Part shown: piece after piece, positions 35,832 through 45,164 of the stretch
Numbering within the stretch: position 1 is the stretch's first letter
Layout of the letters: every line of letters begins with the position of its first letter
Assembly (NCBI RefSeq): GCF_024721265.1
Contig: NZ_JAMXOC010000011.1
Coordinates: 32,512-96,511 of the forward strand
Source of the DNA: Ohessyouella blattaphilus
GTDB taxonomy: Bacteria > Bacillota > Clostridia > Lachnospirales > Lachnospiraceae
Reading direction: 5' to 3'
Length of the DNA stretch: 64,000 nucleotides
Translations under genes and position numbers: made by a program
Notes under the pieces: generated by a model
Databases searched by the model: none
Told to the model about the DNA's origin: nothing
The model's input: the letters and a program-made list of their open reading frames with translations, nothing else

Positions 35832-36808
35832 TATAGCGCTAGCTCCTTCGCAATTTCATATTGATATTCAGGAATCGTCTTCTTCATCGCCAACGCTTCA
35901 TCGATATCAAAATCTTGGTATTTGCCTTCTAGATAACCGACTACCCGATTCGTCTTGCCTTGTACTAATAAGTCCACCGCAATGGAACCCATCATTGAGG
36001 CATACATTCTGTCTTTACAGGTAGGACTTCCGCCCCGTTGCATGTGACCGAGGATAGTGGCTCTCGTCTCCATGCCCGTAGCTTTTTCAATTCTTTCAGC
36101 CATATTGATGGAATCACCGATACCTTCGGCATTGATGATGATATAGTTCTTCTTGCCCCGCTCTTTACAAGCGTGGATATCAGCGATAATCGCTTTTTCG
36201 TCAAAATCTTTCTCTTCTGGCATCAGTATTCTCTCGGCACCATTGGCAACTCCGCACCAGAGCGCAATATAGCCAGCATCCCGACCCATTACCTCGATAA
36301 CGGAGCAACGCTGATGAGAAGTGGAAGTATCTCGAATCTTATCAATGGCTTCCATCGCTGTATTAACCGCCGTATCAAAACCGATGGTATAATCGGTACA
36401 GGCGATATCAAGGTCAATGGTTCCCGGAATACCTACCGTATTAACGCCTAAGTGAGATAGCTTCTGCGCACCCATAAAGGACCCATCACCACCGATGACT
36501 ACTAAGCCATCAATCCCGTATTTCTTACAAATAGCCGCAGCTTTTTGCTGACCGGCCTCGGTGCGCATCTCTTCACAACGAGCTGTCTGGAGAATCGTCC
36601 CACCTCTTTGGACGATGTCGGATACGTCCCGGGCTGAGTAATCTATAATTTCTTCATCTAAAAGACCTTGGTATCCTCTTCTAATTCCTCTTACCCTTAG
36701 GCCTTTTCCAAGTGCTGTTCTTACAACTGCACGAATCGCTGCATTCATTCCCGGGGCATCTCCACCACTGGTTAAAACCCCGATTGTTCTGATTGGTTTC
36801 TTAGGCAT
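35831..36808 (-). CDS. pfkA: ATP-dependent 6-phosphofructokinase
   Basis: 325 residues from ATG 36808, chosen by GGAGG 8 bases upstream. It has GVLTSGGDAPGMN, the ATP-type GGDGSF loop (not the PPi-type GGDD) and the fructose 6-phosphate site TIDLDI. It commits fructose 6-phosphate to glycolysis. It lies 54 bases after dnaE. Confidence 0.95.
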   Translation of the reverse strand: MPKKPIRTIGVLTSGGDAPGMNAAIRAVVRTALGKGLRVRGIRRGYQGLLDEEIIDYSARDVSDIVQRGGTILQTARCEEMRTEAGQQKAAAICKKYGIDGLVVIGGDGSFMGAQKLSHLGVNTVGIPGTIDLDIACTDYTIGFDTAVNTAMEAIDKIRDTSTSHQRCSVIEVMGRDAGYIALWCGVANGAERILMPEEKDFDEKAIIADIHACKERGKKNYIIINAEGIGDSINMAERIEKATGMETRATILGHMQRGGSPTCKDRMYASMMGSIAVDLLVQGKTNRVVGYLEGKYQDFDIDEALAMKKTIPEYQYEIAKELAL

Positions 36809-36862
36809 TTTGTCATCCTCCATCATCTTCTCTTCTTTAATCTCTTCTTTTTCTCATCTATC

Positions 36863-39800
36863 TTACTCTATGTGGCTCATGTTTTCAATCGCTTTTTCTT
36901 GTATTCTGACATTCTCTTCTCCTAAGAGATTCTGTAGGTCGGTTACTAGGTCCTGAGTTAAATTCACACTCATTCCGTTTAGCTTCTTCATGGCCCGTTC
37001 TTTTTTCAGAAAAATACCCACACCCACTCGGCCTCTAGCCGAGGCCAGGAGACTGCTCACTTCAGGATTTAAGGATAAGTACTCGGTCTTGTCGGCAAAT
37101 TGTAACCACAGTTCTTTTACTTTGGCATCAAAAGGAATGATCTGTTCACAGATAAGCTTACTATCCTTTTCATCCTCTTCGGAGACTCGGCCCTTAATAA
37201 AGACCTTCATCTCTTCCTCTAGATACTCTTTATACTTCTCATAGTCTCTGGGGAAGACCACCACTTCCACGGTGCCGGCGAGATCCTCTAAGGTTAGAAA
37301 TGCCATAATCTGGTCGTTCCGGGTGTATTTAATCGTCTTCGCCGCAATGATGCCGCCGACAATCTCCTTAGCGCCATCGACTACCCGAGTCTTTTCTGTC
37401 TCTTCGTCGTATTTAAAATCAAGGGTCGTCTTGGAGACGCCTTTTTGCCAGCGCTTCATATCCTTTTCTAAAGGATGACCACTTAGGTAGACGCCGAGCA
37501 TTTCTTTTTCAAAGGAGAGCTTCGTATCTTCCTCGTACTCCGCCACTTCTGGCAACTTAACGTCAAACTCCTGCTTATCCTCGTCGCTTGCCATATCAAA
37601 TAGAGACATCTGCCCCGTCATAGCGTATTTGCGCTGCTGGTTGACCTGCTCGAGAATCTGGACGTAAATAATCATAAACTGCTTCCGGTTGCCCCCTAGG
37701 CTATCAAAGGCCCCGGATTTAATAAAGCTTTCAATCGTCCGTTTATTCACCTCTTTGCCAGAGAGACGCTCCATAAAGTCCTTTAGCGTCTTAAATTCTC
37801 CCCGGGCTTCTCGCTCGGTGATGATGCTCTCGATAACGTTTCGGCCAATACTGCGAATGGCAGCGAGACCGTAGCGAATCTTACCGTTATCCACCGAGAA
37901 CTTACCGTACCCTTTGTTAATATCAGGCGGCAGAATCTCAATTCCCATCTGACGACAAGCGTAGATATACTCCGAGACCTTGGTGGCGTTATCCATCACC
38001 GAGGTCATCAGCGCTGCCATAAATTCGACAGGATAGTAGTACTTTAACCAGGCCGTCTGATAAGCCACCACCGCGTACGCTGCCGCATGGGACTTATTAA
38101 AGGCGTACTTGGCAAAGTCAATCATATCATCATAAATCTTATTGGCCACCGCTTCTGGAATCCCGTTAGCAATGCAGCCAGGTACATTCTCGGCTTCATC
38201 GCCGTAGACAAAGGCTTGGCGCTCCTTATTCATCACGTCGGCCTTCTTCTTAGACATAGCTCTTCTTAGGGAGTCACTACGTCCCATGGAAAATCCCGCT
38301 AAATCCCGCACGATCTGCATAACCTGTTCCTGATAGACGATACAGCCATAGGTAGGCTCTAGAATCGGCTCTAGTTCTGGGCAGTCGTAGGATATCTCAT
38401 CAGGATGATTCTTCCCCTTAATATACTGAGGGATAAAATCCATGGGTCCGGGACGGTAGAGAGAGATGCCGGCGATAATATCTTCTAGACTCTGAGGCTT
38501 AAGCTCTTTCATAAAGCCTTTCATGCCGGCACTTTCTAGCTGGAAGATACCGTCTGTCTTCCCGGTGCCGATGGAATCAAGCACCTCTTTATCGTCATAG
38601 CTGATTTCGTTAATATCGATCTGCCTTCCGGCACTGATGCTGGCTAGGGCTTCGGCGTTTTGAATAACCGTCAGCGTCCGCAGACCTAAAAAGTCCATTT
38701 TCAGTAGACCCAGCTCCTCTAAGGTAGTCATGGTAAACTGAGTCGTTACCCCGCCGTCTGTTCCCAGAGATAAGGGCACGTACTCATCGACGGCCAGCTT
38801 AGAGATCACCACCCCAGCGGCGTGGGTCGAAGAGTGCCTGGGCAGACCTTCTAGGCGAAGAGACATCTCAATTAGCTCTTTTGCCTGCTCGTCTTCCCGT
38901 TCTAGCTTCGCTAGCTCGGGGTTCATCTTTAGCGCCTTCGTTAGCGTAATCCCCAGCTCTGTAGGAATCAATTTGGCAATCTTATCCACCATAGCGTAAG
39001 GAAGATCCATCACCCGGCCCACGTCTCTAACAACACTTCTAGCCCCCATGGTTCCAAAAGTGGCAATCTGCACCACCCGGTCGTGGCCGTACTTTTCCAC
39101 CACGTACTCAATCACCTCTGGCCGTCTCTCGAAGCAGAAGTCAATATCAATATCCGGCATAGAGATTCGCTCGGGGTTAAGGAACCGCTCAAAGAGCAGT
39201 TGGAATTTAAGAGGGTCTACCGTGGTAATATCTAAGCAGTAGGAGACGATACTTCCTGCTGCCGAGCCTCTTCCGGGACCCACGATAATATCGTGGTCCT
39301 TGGCGTATTTGATAAAGTCCCAGACAATTAAAAAGTAGTCTACGTAGCCCATCCGCTCGATGGTAGTAAGTTCGGTGTCTAGGCGCTCTCTTTGCTCCTT
39401 CGTCGGCTCCTGATAGCGGCGGATAAGGCCCTCTTCGCAGAGCTTTCGTAGGTAAGTGGTGGCGGTATAGCCTTCCGGCACATCGTATTCCGGCAACTTC
39501 GTCTCACCGAATTTAATCTCCACGTTACAGCGAGCGGCAATTTTGGCCGTATTATCGATGGCTTCCTGGGCGTAAGGGAAGAGAGCTCTCATCTCTTCTT
39601 CCGACTTAATATAATACTGACCCCCTTCGTAGCGCATCCGATCTTCATCGGCCAGTTTTTTTCCCGTCTGAATACAAAGCAAGATGTCATGAGGCTTTAC
39701 ATCCTCGGCATACGTATAGTGAACATCGTTGGTGGCAACTAGGGGAATCCCCGTTTCCTTTGACATCTTAACGAGGCCTTGGGCCACTAACTCCTGCTCC

Positions 39801-40345
39801 TGCATCCCGTGATTCTGAAGCTCGAGAAAGAAATTGTTTTCTCCGAAGATCCGCTGATACCGATAAGCGGCCTCTTTGCCTTCCTCGTACATGCCCCGCA
39901 GGATATTGCGCTGAACCTCGCCAGCTAAGCAGGCGGAAAGGGCGATAATCCCCTCGCTATAGCGCTCCAGCACCTCTAGGTCTACTCGGGGCTTATAGTA
40001 ATACCCTTCCGTAAAGCCTTTGGAAACAATCTTCATCAGGTTATGATAGCCTACCAGGTTTTCCGCAAGTAACACCAGGTGATAATACCGATCATCGCCA
40101 TTTCCTAGGGCTTCTTTTTCAAAGCGAGACCCTGGGGAAACGTAGATTTCACACCCGAGAATAGGGCGAATCCCTTGGGCTAGCGCTTCCTTATAAAAAT
40201 CGATGACGCCGTACATCACCCCATGATCGGTGATGGCGACGCTATCCATTCCCAGCTCCTTAACCCGGCTGATACATTCTTTTATTTTATTAGAACCGTC
40301 CAACAAACTATACTCTGTATGGACGTGCAAATGTGCAAAACTCAT
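36863..40345 (-). CDS. dnaE: DNA polymerase III alpha subunit, DnaE type
   Basis: 1160 residues. The order is an N-terminal PHP domain (FAHLHVHTEYSLLDG), the polymerase core with PDIDIDFC and GRGSAAGS, a tandem HhH region and a C-terminal OB domain (GGIIAAKTIKYTRN). It is a replicative or lagging-strand polymerase, and clostridia also have PolC. It is first in dnaE-pfkA-DUF1934, with an extended -10 promoter just upstream. Confidence 0.97.
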   Translation of the reverse strand: MSFAHLHVHTEYSLLDGSNKIKECISRVKELGMDSVAITDHGVMYGVIDFYKEALAQGIRPILGCEIYVSPGSRFEKEALGNGDDRYYHLVLLAENLVGYHNLMKIVSKGFTEGYYYKPRVDLEVLERYSEGIIALSACLAGEVQRNILRGMYEEGKEAAYRYQRIFGENNFFLELQNHGMQEQELVAQGLVKMSKETGIPLVATNDVHYTYAEDVKPHDILLCIQTGKKLADEDRMRYEGGQYYIKSEEEMRALFPYAQEAIDNTAKIAARCNVEIKFGETKLPEYDVPEGYTATTYLRKLCEEGLIRRYQEPTKEQRERLDTELTTIERMGYVDYFLIVWDFIKYAKDHDIIVGPGRGSAAGSIVSYCLDITTVDPLKFQLLFERFLNPERISMPDIDIDFCFERRPEVIEYVVEKYGHDRVVQIATFGTMGARSVVRDVGRVMDLPYAMVDKIAKLIPTELGITLTKALKMNPELAKLEREDEQAKELIEMSLRLEGLPRHSSTHAAGVVISKLAVDEYVPLSLGTDGGVTTQFTMTTLEELGLLKMDFLGLRTLTVIQNAEALASISAGRQIDINEISYDDKEVLDSIGTGKTDGIFQLESAGMKGFMKELKPQSLEDIIAGISLYRPGPMDFIPQYIKGKNHPDEISYDCPELEPILEPTYGCIVYQEQVMQIVRDLAGFSMGRSDSLRRAMSKKKADVMNKERQAFVYGDEAENVPGCIANGIPEAVANKIYDDMIDFAKYAFNKSHAAAYAVVAYQTAWLKYYYPVEFMAALMTSVMDNATKVSEYIYACRQMGIEILPPDINKGYGKFSVDNGKIRYGLAAIRSIGRNVIESIITEREARGEFKTLKDFMERLSGKEVNKRTIESFIKSGAFDSLGGNRKQFMIIYVQILEQVNQQRKYAMTGQMSLFDMASDEDKQEFDVKLPEVAEYEEDTKLSFEKEMLGVYLSGHPLEKDMKRWQKGVSKTTLDFKYDEETEKTRVVDGAKEIVGGIIAAKTIKYTRNDQIMAFLTLEDLAGTVEVVVFPRDYEKYKEYLEEEMKVFIKGRVSEEDEKDSKLICEQIIPFDAKVKELWLQFADKTEYLSLNPEVSSLLASARGRVGVGIFLKKERAMKKLNGMSVNLTQDLVTDLQNLLGEENVRIQEKAIENMSHIE

Positions 40346-40387
40346 ACCTCACTCAACTTTCTCATGAACCAAACGGTCGACCCTCTA

Positions 40388-40396
40388 ATTATACCA
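40388..40396 (-). promoter_or_regulatory. Extended -10 promoter of dnaE
   Basis: TGGTATAAT read leftward. No good -35, because the region upstream is the T tract of the preceding terminator. Confidence 0.6.
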
Positions 40397-40407
40397 TTTT
40401 TTTTCCA

Positions 40408-40439
40408 CAAAAAAAAGACACCCTCATAGAATGTCTTTT
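40408..40439 (-). terminator. Terminator of the HPr-like gene
   Basis: AAAAGACA and TGTCTTTT form the stem around an 11-base loop, followed leftward by more Ts. Confidence 0.8.
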
Positions 40440-40461
40440 CCTTATAGGTTTTCCTTATTCA

Positions 40462-40698
40462 TTAGTCACCATTCATCATAAAGTTAACTAATTTGTCGAT
40501 ATCTTCTTTCTCGTAAGCGATGATCTCAAGTTCAGGGATCTCGCCGTTAGAAAAGATATTGGCCATAGATACGTATTGAGATAATTTTGACTTAAGGTTT
40601 AAGCGGTCCCCTTCTCCGGTTACCAGCTCTACTTTTCCTTTACAACTATCAACCACTTCAAAAAACTTTTCGATATTGGTAATATTTTCAACTTTCAT
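40462..40698 (-). CDS. HPr-fold protein without the phospho-accepting histidine
   Basis: 78 residues, HPr length and strand order (KVELVTGEGDRLNLKSKLSQYVSMANIF, then PELEIIAYEKEDIDKLVNFM). The HARPA active-site motif of phosphocarrier HPr is missing and there is no His in the protein. It is therefore not a PTS phosphodonor. Such divergent HPr-like proteins are common in Clostridia and of unknown role. GGAGG precedes the ATG. Confidence 0.75.
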   Translation of the reverse strand: MKVENITNIEKFFEVVDSCKGKVELVTGEGDRLNLKSKLSQYVSMANIFSNGEIPELEIIAYEKEDIDKLVNFMMNGD

Positions 40699-40749
40699 TG
40701 GTAATTCCTCCTTGTTTTTTGTCTTATACTCATGATTATATATAAATTT

Positions 40750-41577
40750 TCAGATTTTTTCAATAGATGTTTCTGTAATCCTGATTTTTCCTTCTTTTAA
40801 AAGACGACCGACCCCTCGCTTAAAGGCGTTCTTACTGAGACCAAACTCTTCCTTAATTCGCCCTGCTGGCGCCTTATCGGTAAACGGTAAACTTCCCCCA
40901 AGAAGCTCGATTCTCGCCATAATCATCTGGGAATCATCGTCCATCTGCAAATACGCCTTCTTCCGCAGGCTTAAATTAAGTTTCCCGTCTGGCTGGACAC
41001 TGGCTACCCGAGCCGTTATCTCATCGCCTACATCCACACCCCCTGCGCCGCTATCGCTAGCAATCCGGGCCGAATACCGGTAATCCACCGCCACGAAAGC
41101 CCCAAAGTTATCGCTCTTTTCATAGACGATTCCCTGGACTTCGTCGTCCTTCTGGTAAGGCGCGTCTTTTTCTAGGTATTCATACACCTTCATCGTTGCC
41201 GCTAGTCGCCCTGTTTTATCCACATAGAGCACCACTAAGGCTTGATCGCCGGCCTGCACTTTACCCGTTTGTTCCTTATAGGGAAGGAGCAAGTCTTTTG
41301 GTAAGCCCCAGTCCAAAAAGGCGCCGATTTTCGTAGCTTCCTTAACTTCTAAGAGGGCTAACTCGCCCACTTGTAGCTTGGGCTTCTGGGTAGTGGCAAT
41401 CAAGCGGTCCTCTGAGTCTTTATAGAGGAAGACGCTGACTACCTCTCCTTCACTTAGGTTACTGCCTTCTTTCTTTGGTAACAGCACCTTATCCTCTTCA
41501 CTTCCAAGATAAAACCCAAAATCCACAATTTTTACTACTGGTAATTCTACGTACGTTCCTATTTTCTGTGCTAACAT
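40750..41577 (-). CDS. cvfB: CvfB-like RNA-binding protein with S1 domains
   Basis: 275 residues. Three S1-type OB repeats (GTYVELPVVKIVDFGFYL, KIGAFLDWGLPKDLLLP, NFGAFVAVDYRYSARI) are followed by a C-terminal winged helix (FGLSKNAFKRGVGRLLKEGKI). It matches the CvfB family linked to virulence-gene regulation in Staphylococcus. Its ATG lies inside the last codons of the thioesterase gene (7-base overlap). Confidence 0.88.
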   Translation of the reverse strand: MLAQKIGTYVELPVVKIVDFGFYLGSEEDKVLLPKKEGSNLSEGEVVSVFLYKDSEDRLIATTQKPKLQVGELALLEVKEATKIGAFLDWGLPKDLLLPYKEQTGKVQAGDQALVVLYVDKTGRLAATMKVYEYLEKDAPYQKDDEVQGIVYEKSDNFGAFVAVDYRYSARIASDSGAGGVDVGDEITARVASVQPDGKLNLSLRKKAYLQMDDDSQMIMARIELLGGSLPFTDKAPAGRIKEEFGLSKNAFKRGVGRLLKEGKIRITETSIEKI

Positions 41578-42284
41578 CCTCTTCTCCTAAACTCCACAAC
41601 AGCCAAGCTATTACCGGTGGCATCTCTTAAGTCGACAGTGACATTTTCCTGATCTTCTGCCTGATACAAGTGAATTTCGGTGCTAAGGGTTGCCGATTTC
41701 TTATACTCTGCGCGAATCTGCCAGGTATCGTCCGGGTCCCTTAGACACTCTGCGGCCATGCTAATATACTGGCTATTATTCACGTGATTGTTGGTATCGA
41801 TCTGGTCCCGGCGAACAGGGAAGCTTTTGACAAATGTTACGTCTTCCGGCACCTTAATCTTTCGCGGCTCTAGCGCCATCGTAAGAGGTGCTTCCGCCTG
41901 ATAGACCGCCATCTCTTCTGGCTCTACCTTTATCGGCCGACCTTTTTCCAAATCCATATACACCCAGATGGAATTGGCATAAGCAAAGGTCCTCTCCTCA
42001 CCTGCCAGGACAAAATTTCTCGTTCCATAAAGCTTATCAAAGCCCGTCGCCCAGGTGGATACTTCTACCGCTTCCGCTAAGGTCGGGCGCTGGTTAATCA
42101 CAATCTGCCAAGCGGACAGCACCCAGCCCCGCTTCTCCTTCTGCAAAAATTCGATCCCGTGGCCAATGGTCTCTGACTGAAAAATACTACAATCCTGAAA
42201 GTAATTGACGATGCCTGGAAGGGATAACCGATTATCCGCCGCTACTTCCGAGTAGCGAACCCTTCCCTTAAATGAATACTTCAT
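41571..42284 (-). CDS. Acyl-ACP thioesterase
   Basis: 237 residues, double hot-dog fold as in the plant FatA/FatB-like bacterial family. The first half has RYSEVAADNRLSLPGIVNYFQD, and the second has DTNNHVNNSQYI with the catalytic Asn and His. It releases fatty acids from acyl carrier protein. It lies 12 bases after the CDF transporter. Confidence 0.88.
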   Translation of the reverse strand: MKYSFKGRVRYSEVAADNRLSLPGIVNYFQDCSIFQSETIGHGIEFLQKEKRGWVLSAWQIVINQRPTLAEAVEVSTWATGFDKLYGTRNFVLAGEERTFAYANSIWVYMDLEKGRPIKVEPEEMAVYQAEAPLTMALEPRKIKVPEDVTFVKSFPVRRDQIDTNNHVNNSQYISMAAECLRDPDDTWQIRAEYKKSATLSTEIHLYQAEDQENVTVDLRDATGNSLAVVEFRRRGC

Positions 42285-42296
42285 ACTCTCTCCTAA

Positions 42297-43466
42297 CTAA
42301 CTTCTACTAAAATTGCGATCGATACTAATGCGACAACGCTCGCCGCTATCTAATAGCCGCGCTTTCACGTTTTCTTTAATCTCCTGAGCCTTATCGGCAG
42401 GATAGCCTACAGGGAAATCCAGCTCAAAGATTAACTTATCTCCTTTTTCATCCTTTACCAGACGAAAATCGTGAATCTCTACGTCTGGATCTAGCTCCCT
42501 TAAAATCCCACCTACTTTTTCCTTTAGGCTAGTACTTTGCTCGTCGCCTACCGCCACCGGATCGGTATGAATCACCAGATAAATACCTAGCTGCAGATAC
42601 GCATCCTTTTCTATCCGGTCTACTAATTCGTGGGCTGCTTCCATAGTCATGGCCCGGCTAACTTCTGCGTGAACAGAACCCATACTCCGGCCTGGTCCGT
42701 AGTTATGAATAATCAGGTCATGGCTACCAAGGACGCCCTCATAGCTTTCCACAAAGTCCTGCATCATCTGCTGCTCTTTCTCACTGCTGCCCTCGCCAAT
42801 AAGAGGCGCTACCGAATCCCTGGCGATGCCAAGACCGGCCCAGAGAACAAAGAGGGAGACCAGAAGCCCCACGTAGCCGTCGATGTTAACGCCCCAGAAG
42901 CGGTACACTAGCACCGCTAGCGCCGTAGCGCTGGTGGCAAAGACGTCGCCGAGAGCGTCGGTGGCTGTGGCCATCATCACCTGAGAGTGAATCCGCTTAC
43001 CGATACTCCGGTTAAAGTAGAAGATCCAGATTTTCGTCAAAATGGAGATACCGAGGAAAATCACCGCCACTAGAGAAAATTTAAGTTCCCCGGGCTCCTT
43101 AATCCCCGCCAAGGAATCCTTAAGGAAATCAAAGCCTACCTGCATAATCACAAAGGCCACCACCAGGGCGGTAATGTACTCGGCTCGCCCGTGTCCAAAG
43201 GGATGCTCTTTATCTGCCGGCTTATTGGCAATCTTGATGCCCACAAAACCGATTAATGCTGAGGCCGCATCCGATAAATTATTAAAAGCATCCGCCATAA
43301 TCGAAACGCTGTGGATTAAAAGCCCAATCAGGAGCTTGCCGCCAAAGAGCAGGAAGTTTAAGAAAATCCCCACTATACTAGCCAAAATCCCATAATCGCG
43401 GCGAACCCCGGCTTTCTCCGTCGCCTGATAATCCTTTACAAAATGTTTCACTAAAAAGTCTGTCAC
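42297..43466 (-). CDS. Cation diffusion facilitator, perhaps a manganese exporter
   Basis: 389 residues from GTG 43466 (AGGTGA upstream). Six membrane helices are followed by a C-terminal ferredoxin-like cytoplasmic domain. The metal site in the second helix is NNLSD and in the fifth DALGD. Lack of His and an N/D plus DxxxD set resembles manganese-type CDFs such as MntE (from memory), so Mn(II) export is a reasonable guess. It lies between the GntR regulator and the thioesterase. Confidence 0.88.
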   Translation of the reverse strand: MTDFLVKHFVKDYQATEKAGVRRDYGILASIVGIFLNFLLFGGKLLIGLLIHSVSIMADAFNNLSDAASALIGFVGIKIANKPADKEHPFGHGRAEYITALVVAFVIMQVGFDFLKDSLAGIKEPGELKFSLVAVIFLGISILTKIWIFYFNRSIGKRIHSQVMMATATDALGDVFATSATALAVLVYRFWGVNIDGYVGLLVSLFVLWAGLGIARDSVAPLIGEGSSEKEQQMMQDFVESYEGVLGSHDLIIHNYGPGRSMGSVHAEVSRAMTMEAAHELVDRIEKDAYLQLGIYLVIHTDPVAVGDEQSTSLKEKVGGILRELDPDVEIHDFRLVKDEKGDKLIFELDFPVGYPADKAQEIKENVKARLLDSGERCRISIDRNFSRS

Positions 43467-43474
43467 AATTTCAC

Positions 43475-44152
43475 CTATTTCTGTTTTTTACGAATCGCTA
43501 GCCTAACGGCTTCGATTTGGTTGGCGATATGGCTACCCATAATTCGCTTTGCCGCTTCTTCGTTGCGACTTTCAATGTTATCGATAATCTCTTGATGCTC
43601 CGCTATTAACTGGGGATAGACGGTATCGCTCTTTAAGTACTCTACTCGGTACCGGTACATCTGCTCCCGGAGGTTATTCAGCAGGTTAATCAGCTTGTTA
43701 TTCTCCGTTGACTGGTAGATGATATCGTGAAACTGAACATCCTTTTCGGCAATCTTCGTAATATCTTTGCTGATCACAATCTGTTTAAAATCCTTAGCCG
43801 CTTGCCTTAGTTCTTCGATCTCCTCTGGCGTCATTCGTTCGCAGGCCAGCTCCACACACAGCTCTTCTAAGGCCTTGCGCACCTCCATCACGTCTAATAG
43901 GGATTTTTCCGTAATCTCTGCTACCTCAGCGCCTCTTCTGGGAATCATCCGCACCAAGCCTTCTAGCTCGAGCTTCCGAATCGCCTCTCTAATCGGTGTC
44001 CGGCTAACGCCTAACTTATTGGCAAGCTTCACCTCCATCAGGCGCTCACCTGGCTTTAGTTCGCCTTTTAAAATCGCTTGCCGAAGAGTATTAAAAACGA
44101 CATCCCTAAGAGGTAAATAGTCATTCATATTTGCTTCAAATGATGTGCTCAT
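43475..44152 (-). CDS. GntR-family regulator with FCD domain
   Basis: 225 residues from ATG 44152 (GGAGG upstream), overlapping the ispE stop by the ATGA tetranucleotide. The N-terminal winged helix (LKPGERLMEVKLANKLGVSR to RRGAEVAEI) is followed by the all-helical FCD ligand domain, with metal-binding His in VQFHDIIY and SHIANQ. FadR-type regulators often bind GTATAC-cored sites, two of which flank the promoters of this operon. Confidence 0.92.
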   Translation of the reverse strand: MSTSFEANMNDYLPLRDVVFNTLRQAILKGELKPGERLMEVKLANKLGVSRTPIREAIRKLELEGLVRMIPRRGAEVAEITEKSLLDVMEVRKALEELCVELACERMTPEEIEELRQAAKDFKQIVISKDITKIAEKDVQFHDIIYQSTENNKLINLLNNLREQMYRYRVEYLKSDTVYPQLIAEHQEIIDNIESRNEEAAKRIMGSHIANQIEAVRLAIRKKQK

Positions 44153-45027
44153 CTTCCTTCCTCCCATTCTCCTAATTTCACCACATGTACTTCTCCTGCC
44201 ATACGGCTTTCTTTAATAACCGTATGCGCGCGCTTCGCCTGCTCTAATTCCGTATAGATCCCGAAGACCGTCGGACCACTGCCCGTCATCAGGGCATTTA
44301 GGGCACCGTATTCTTTCATTTTTTCTTTAATCGCCCAGACAACCGGGTATTCTCTCCCAGTAACCCCTTCTAAGACATTGCCAAGCTTGGCGGCAATCTG
44401 GCGGATATCGCCTTCTTTGATCCCCGCTAACATGCCTGCCAAATCGGGGCGCTCTTTGGTCGGTTCTTTGTCCCACTGAGCAAACGCCCAGGGGGTGGAA
44501 ACCGCAAAGTCTGGCTTTGCCAGAACTAGATAGGCCCTAGGAAGGGGCTCTAGAGGCGTTAGTCGCTCACCTACACCTTCTGCTAGGGCACACCCTCCCA
44601 GTAGGCAAAAGGGAACGTCGGCACCCAGGGTTAATCCCCGCTTCTGCAATTCGGGAAGTTCTAAACCCAGCTCAAAGAGGCTGTTCATCCCTTTTAGAAC
44701 GCCAGCGGCGTCGGCGCTACCACCAGCCATGCCGGCGGCGATGGGAATCTGCTTTTTAATAGCGATCTCCACCCCACCGGTAAGGGCAAATTCTTCCATT
44801 AAAAGGGCCGCTGCTCGGTACGCTAGATTCCGTTCATCCACAGGAAGGTCCCTCTTATCCACCGTAACAGAAATATTTTTTTCTTCTTTTTTAACAAGGG
44901 TAATCTCGTCATAAAGAGAGACCGAGCTCATCACCATTTGCAAATCGTGATAGCCATTAGCGAAACGCCCCAGAATATCAAGGGTTAAGTTAATTTTTCC
45001 CGGTACGCGGACGGTTATCTTCTCCAT
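44149..45027 (-). CDS. ispE: 4-diphosphocytidyl-2-C-methyl-D-erythritol kinase
   Basis: 292 residues, GHMP kinase. It has the N-terminal PGKINLTLDILGRFANGYHDL, the ATP loop PIAAGMAGGSADAAG and the C-terminal LMTGSGPTVFGIY. It catalyses the ATP-dependent step of the non-mevalonate (MEP) isoprenoid pathway. It is first in the operon with gntR, the CDF gene, the thioesterase gene and cvfB. Confidence 0.96.
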   Translation of the reverse strand: MEKITVRVPGKINLTLDILGRFANGYHDLQMVMSSVSLYDEITLVKKEEKNISVTVDKRDLPVDERNLAYRAAALLMEEFALTGGVEIAIKKQIPIAAGMAGGSADAAGVLKGMNSLFELGLELPELQKRGLTLGADVPFCLLGGCALAEGVGERLTPLEPLPRAYLVLAKPDFAVSTPWAFAQWDKEPTKERPDLAGMLAGIKEGDIRQIAAKLGNVLEGVTGREYPVVWAIKEKMKEYGALNALMTGSGPTVFGIYTELEQAKRAHTVIKESRMAGEVHVVKLGEWEEGR

Positions 45028-45063
45028 CAGTAGTCTCCTCGATTGTACAGACTTTTGTTTTTT

Positions 45064-45069
45064 GTATAC
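45064..45069. promoter_or_regulatory. GTATAC box 1 near the ispE transcription start
   Basis: Core of TTTGTATACAG, just downstream of the leftward -10. Candidate GntR/FCD site. Confidence 0.45.
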
Positions 45070-45078
45070 AGTTCTCTT

Positions 45079-45120
45079 ATTATACGTGAGATTGCGTTAG
45101 AAATCAATCTCTTGTATACT
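45079..45120. promoter_or_regulatory. Overlapping divergent promoters of ispE and plsC
   Basis: Leftward: TTGATT (45102-45107), 17 bp, TATAAT (45079-45084). Rightward: TTGCGT (45092-45097), 17 bp, TATACT (45115-45120). The two spacers overlap, so polymerase cannot occupy both. Confidence 0.8.
45114..45119. promoter_or_regulatory. GTATAC box 2 in the plsC -10
   Basis: Core of CTTGTATACTG, overlapping the rightward -10, exactly 50 bp from box 1. Confidence 0.45.
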
Positions 45121-45164
45121 GTAAAGAAATGTTTTAGCAACAATTCAGCTACGGAGGATACAAA

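Noticed and set aside
35831..36808. PPi-dependent phosphofructokinase
   Set aside because: The ATP-type GGDGS loop is present.
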